NCBI RefSeq assembly: GCF_043678055.1
Contig: NZ_JBHEQA010000008.1
Location: 62,001 to 126,000, forward strand
DNA length: 64,000 bases
From: Spongiimicrobium salis
GTDB taxonomy: Bacteria > Bacteroidota > Bacteroidia > Flavobacteriales > Flavobacteriaceae
Direction of reading: 5' to 3'
The translations under genes and the position numbers were made by a program. Positions within the stretch are counted from its first letter, which is position 1; each line of letters starts with the position of its first letter. Below the pieces are notes generated by a model, which did not search any database, was not told where the DNA came from, and worked only from the letters and a program-made list of their open reading frames with translations. Of the stretch, positions 62,506 through 64,000 are shown one piece after another.

Positions 62506-63513
62506 ATGATGCTATTTTTTCGTTCTAAGATATATAGAGCACTTATTTTACTGGTATTGATACAACTAATAGGAATATTAGGGTATCGTTACTTTTCCGG
62601 GTTTTCATGGTTCGATGCATTTTATATGACCGTTATTACGGTGACTACGGTAGGATTTTCCGAAGTAAAGCCATTATCCCCTGAGGCAAAGATTTTCACC
62701 ATTTTTTTAATTATTTCCAGTGTTTTCATTTTTGCCTATGCCATTTCGGTCATTACAGAATATATTTTAAGTAGAAATTCATTACAACTATTAAAAAAGA
62801 AGAAAGTGAAAAATAAGGTCAATAGCCTATCCCAACACGTCATTGTATGCGGATACGGGCGTAATGGAAATCAGGCGGCTGAACGACTAAGGGCGTATAA
62901 AATGCCTTTTGTGGTCATTGAAAAAAACCGGGAAATCATAGAAAAACATGAAGATGAACTGCTTTTTGTTGAAGGAGATGCCAGTGACGATGAGGTGTTG
63001 AAAGAAGCAGGAATCTTACGGGCAAAATATTTGATTACCGCAATGCCCGATGATGCGGCCAACCTATTTGTGGTATTGTCGGCCAAACAACTAAATTCCA
63101 ATTTATTCATTATCAGTAGGGCATCCCTAGTGACTTCCCAGAAGAAATTACATTTGGCCGGGGCAGACAAAGTAATCATGCCAGATAAAATAGGAGGAGA
63201 TCATATGGCTTCTTTGGTGGTAATTCCAGATTTGATCACCTTCATGGATAAGCTGTCTACAGACGGAAAGGATACCACCAATCTAGAAGAAGTGCCTATT
63301 GAGGATTTTGCAGATCAAGTAGAATGTAATTCCTTGCGCGACTTGGATTTACGAAATAGAACGGGATGTACCATTATTGGATATATAGAACCCAATGGAA
63401 ATTATATCATTAATCCTGAAGCCGATTTAATTTTAGAGCCGAAGAGTAAAGTAATCGTTTTGGGAAGGCCCGAACAAATTAAAAAATTAAACGAAATGTT
63501 TCATATTGGTTGA
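62506..63513 (+). CDS. TrkA-domain potassium channel
   Basis: 335 aa. Two membrane helices and a pore loop with filter TVTTVGFSEV (TVGF variant of TVGYG), then an RCK/TrkA-N domain (VIVCGYGRNGNQAAERL, NADH/ligand-binding) and a TrkA-C domain at about 245-335. It resembles the MthK/Kch class of gated channels. The filter GF for GY is common in bacterial Kch-like channels. Confidence 0.9.
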   Translation: MMLFFRSKIYRALILLVLIQLIGILGYRYFSGFSWFDAFYMTVITVTTVGFSEVKPLSPEAKIFTIFLIISSVFIFAYAISVITEYILSRNSLQLLKKKKVKNKVNSLSQHVIVCGYGRNGNQAAERLRAYKMPFVVIEKNREIIEKHEDELLFVEGDASDDEVLKEAGILRAKYLITAMPDDAANLFVVLSAKQLNSNLFIISRASLVTSQKKLHLAGADKVIMPDKIGGDHMASLVVIPDLITFMDKLSTDGKDTTNLEEVPIEDFADQVECNSLRDLDLRNRTGCTIIGYIEPNGNYIINPEADLILEPKSKVIVLGRPEQIKKLNEMFHIG

Positions 63514-63596
63514 GGATATTTGAATCATTTCTTGATTAGGATGGATATTTTTAGGATATTGCCAACCTTACTGACTAATTAAAAATTAAATTACAT

Positions 63597-64000
63597 ATGA
63601 TGAAGTATAAGCTTCTTACGCTTTTTGCAGTATTTCTGCCCTTTTTAGGTATGGCTCAAGATGAGGGATTGGACCAACGCATTGATAAGGCTTTCAAACC
63701 CGTTTCGGACTTCTTTTCCGATGTCATTTTCTTTACACTTCCAATAGGGGGATATGACGTGCCTTTCGTCCTTATGTTATTGGTAGCAAGTGCATTATTT
63801 TTCACTATTTACTTTGGATTTCCAAATATCAGATATTTTGGTAAGGCGATAAATACCGTAAGAGGAAAATACGATGATGTAGAGCATGGTCATGCAGCAA
63901 ATCCTGAATTGGCTATTGATGGGGATATTCGAGATACTATTAGGGATGAAAGCGAAGAAGGTGAGGTAAGTCATTTTCAAGCATTGGCAACAGCTGTTTC
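63597..64000 (+). CDS. Sodium:alanine symporter (AGCS family), N-terminal part (cut by window edge)
   Basis: 134 codons are visible. ATG 63597 or the next codon (63600) starts a signal-like segment ending GMAQDEG. A first hydrophobic helix (VPFVLMLLVASALFFTIYFG) follows, then a region of charged residues and the AGCS hallmark GEVSHFQALATAVS, which runs off the end. Amino-acid/Na+ uptake at the inner membrane is expected from the family. Confidence 0.9.
   Translation, partial: MMKYKLLTLFAVFLPFLGMAQDEGLDQRIDKAFKPVSDFFSDVIFFTLPIGGYDVPFVLMLLVASALFFTIYFGFPNIRYFGKAINTVRGKYDDVEHGHAANPELAIDGDIRDTIRDESEEGEVSHFQALATAV

Noticed and set aside
1..64000. tRNA, rRNA, CRISPR, insertion sequence or prophage
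   Set aside because: None recognised on reading both strands; intergenic gaps are mostly short and accounted for by promoters and terminators.

Overview
The window looks like a chromosomal segment from a member of the Flavobacteriaceae (phylum Bacteroidota). It has moderately AT-rich DNA. Perfect or near-perfect Bacteroidota promoters (TTTG, 18-20 bases, TAnnTTTG) lie upstream of several genes. Many lineage-typical families are present: DUF2851, DUF5777, DUF1573, DUF1684, a LUD-domain protein between cdsA and ftsH, a stand-alone PASTA protein and a PspC-like small protein. I see no rRNA, tRNA, CRISPR array, phage or transposase; almost everything reads as core or lineage-core genome.

Layout. 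1-7.8 kb (minus strand): a TPR histidine kinase cut by the window edge, gap, lipA, an ECF sigma factor, a Cys-rich one-TM protein, an anti-sigma/ECF sigma pair, murB and an aminotransferase. 7.9-20.5 kb (mostly plus): an aspartyl protease with PDZ domain, DUF1573 (minus), valS, an OB-fold/YceI/DUF5777 envelope cluster, a membrane-tethered LytTR regulator (minus) facing a lamin-tail/spondin lipoprotein, then a small Cys-motif membrane protein, a DUF1684 protein and an RDD protein. 20.6-25.3 kb (minus): rsfS-ftsH-LUD-cdsA-psd-ACBP, a membrane quality control and phospholipid operon, divergent from birA. 26.2-33.6 kb: SRPBCC protein and pyrE, divergent NUDIX gene, M14 carboxypeptidase lipoprotein, PAS kinase with single-domain response regulator, coaD and ddl. 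33.9-44.0 kb (plus): PASTA protein, rluD-like synthase, M23 peptidase, yaaA, ppc, TPR protein, UDG-like protein, two acyltransferases, transglutaminase. 44.0-51.4 kb (minus): a carboxypeptidase-regulatory-like protein, a sodium/solute symporter overlapping a GH2 beta-galactosidase, and an M20 peptidase. 51.5-58.2 kb (minus): a complete trpEGDCFBA operon. 58.3-64 kb: YceI, MarR, rhodanese, redoxin, DUF2851, PspC-like, TrkA-type potassium channel, and the start of a sodium:alanine symporter.

The most informative non-coding element is upstream of trpE. A consensus promoter is followed within a few bases by an 18-codon leader with three consecutive Trp codons. After it come a perfect 13-bp terminator hairpin and alternative pairings that fit ribosome-mediated attenuation. 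A second clear regulatory site is a 7-3-7 palindrome next to the marR promoter. Other points of interest are two proteins sharing an identically spaced four-Cys module (C10, C13, C26, C39), a possible membrane-anchored transcription factor facing a highly codon-biased adhesin-like lipoprotein, and a 634-base gene-poor gap after valS with degenerate tandem repeats.

Family names come from motif recognition by eye; no database search was run.
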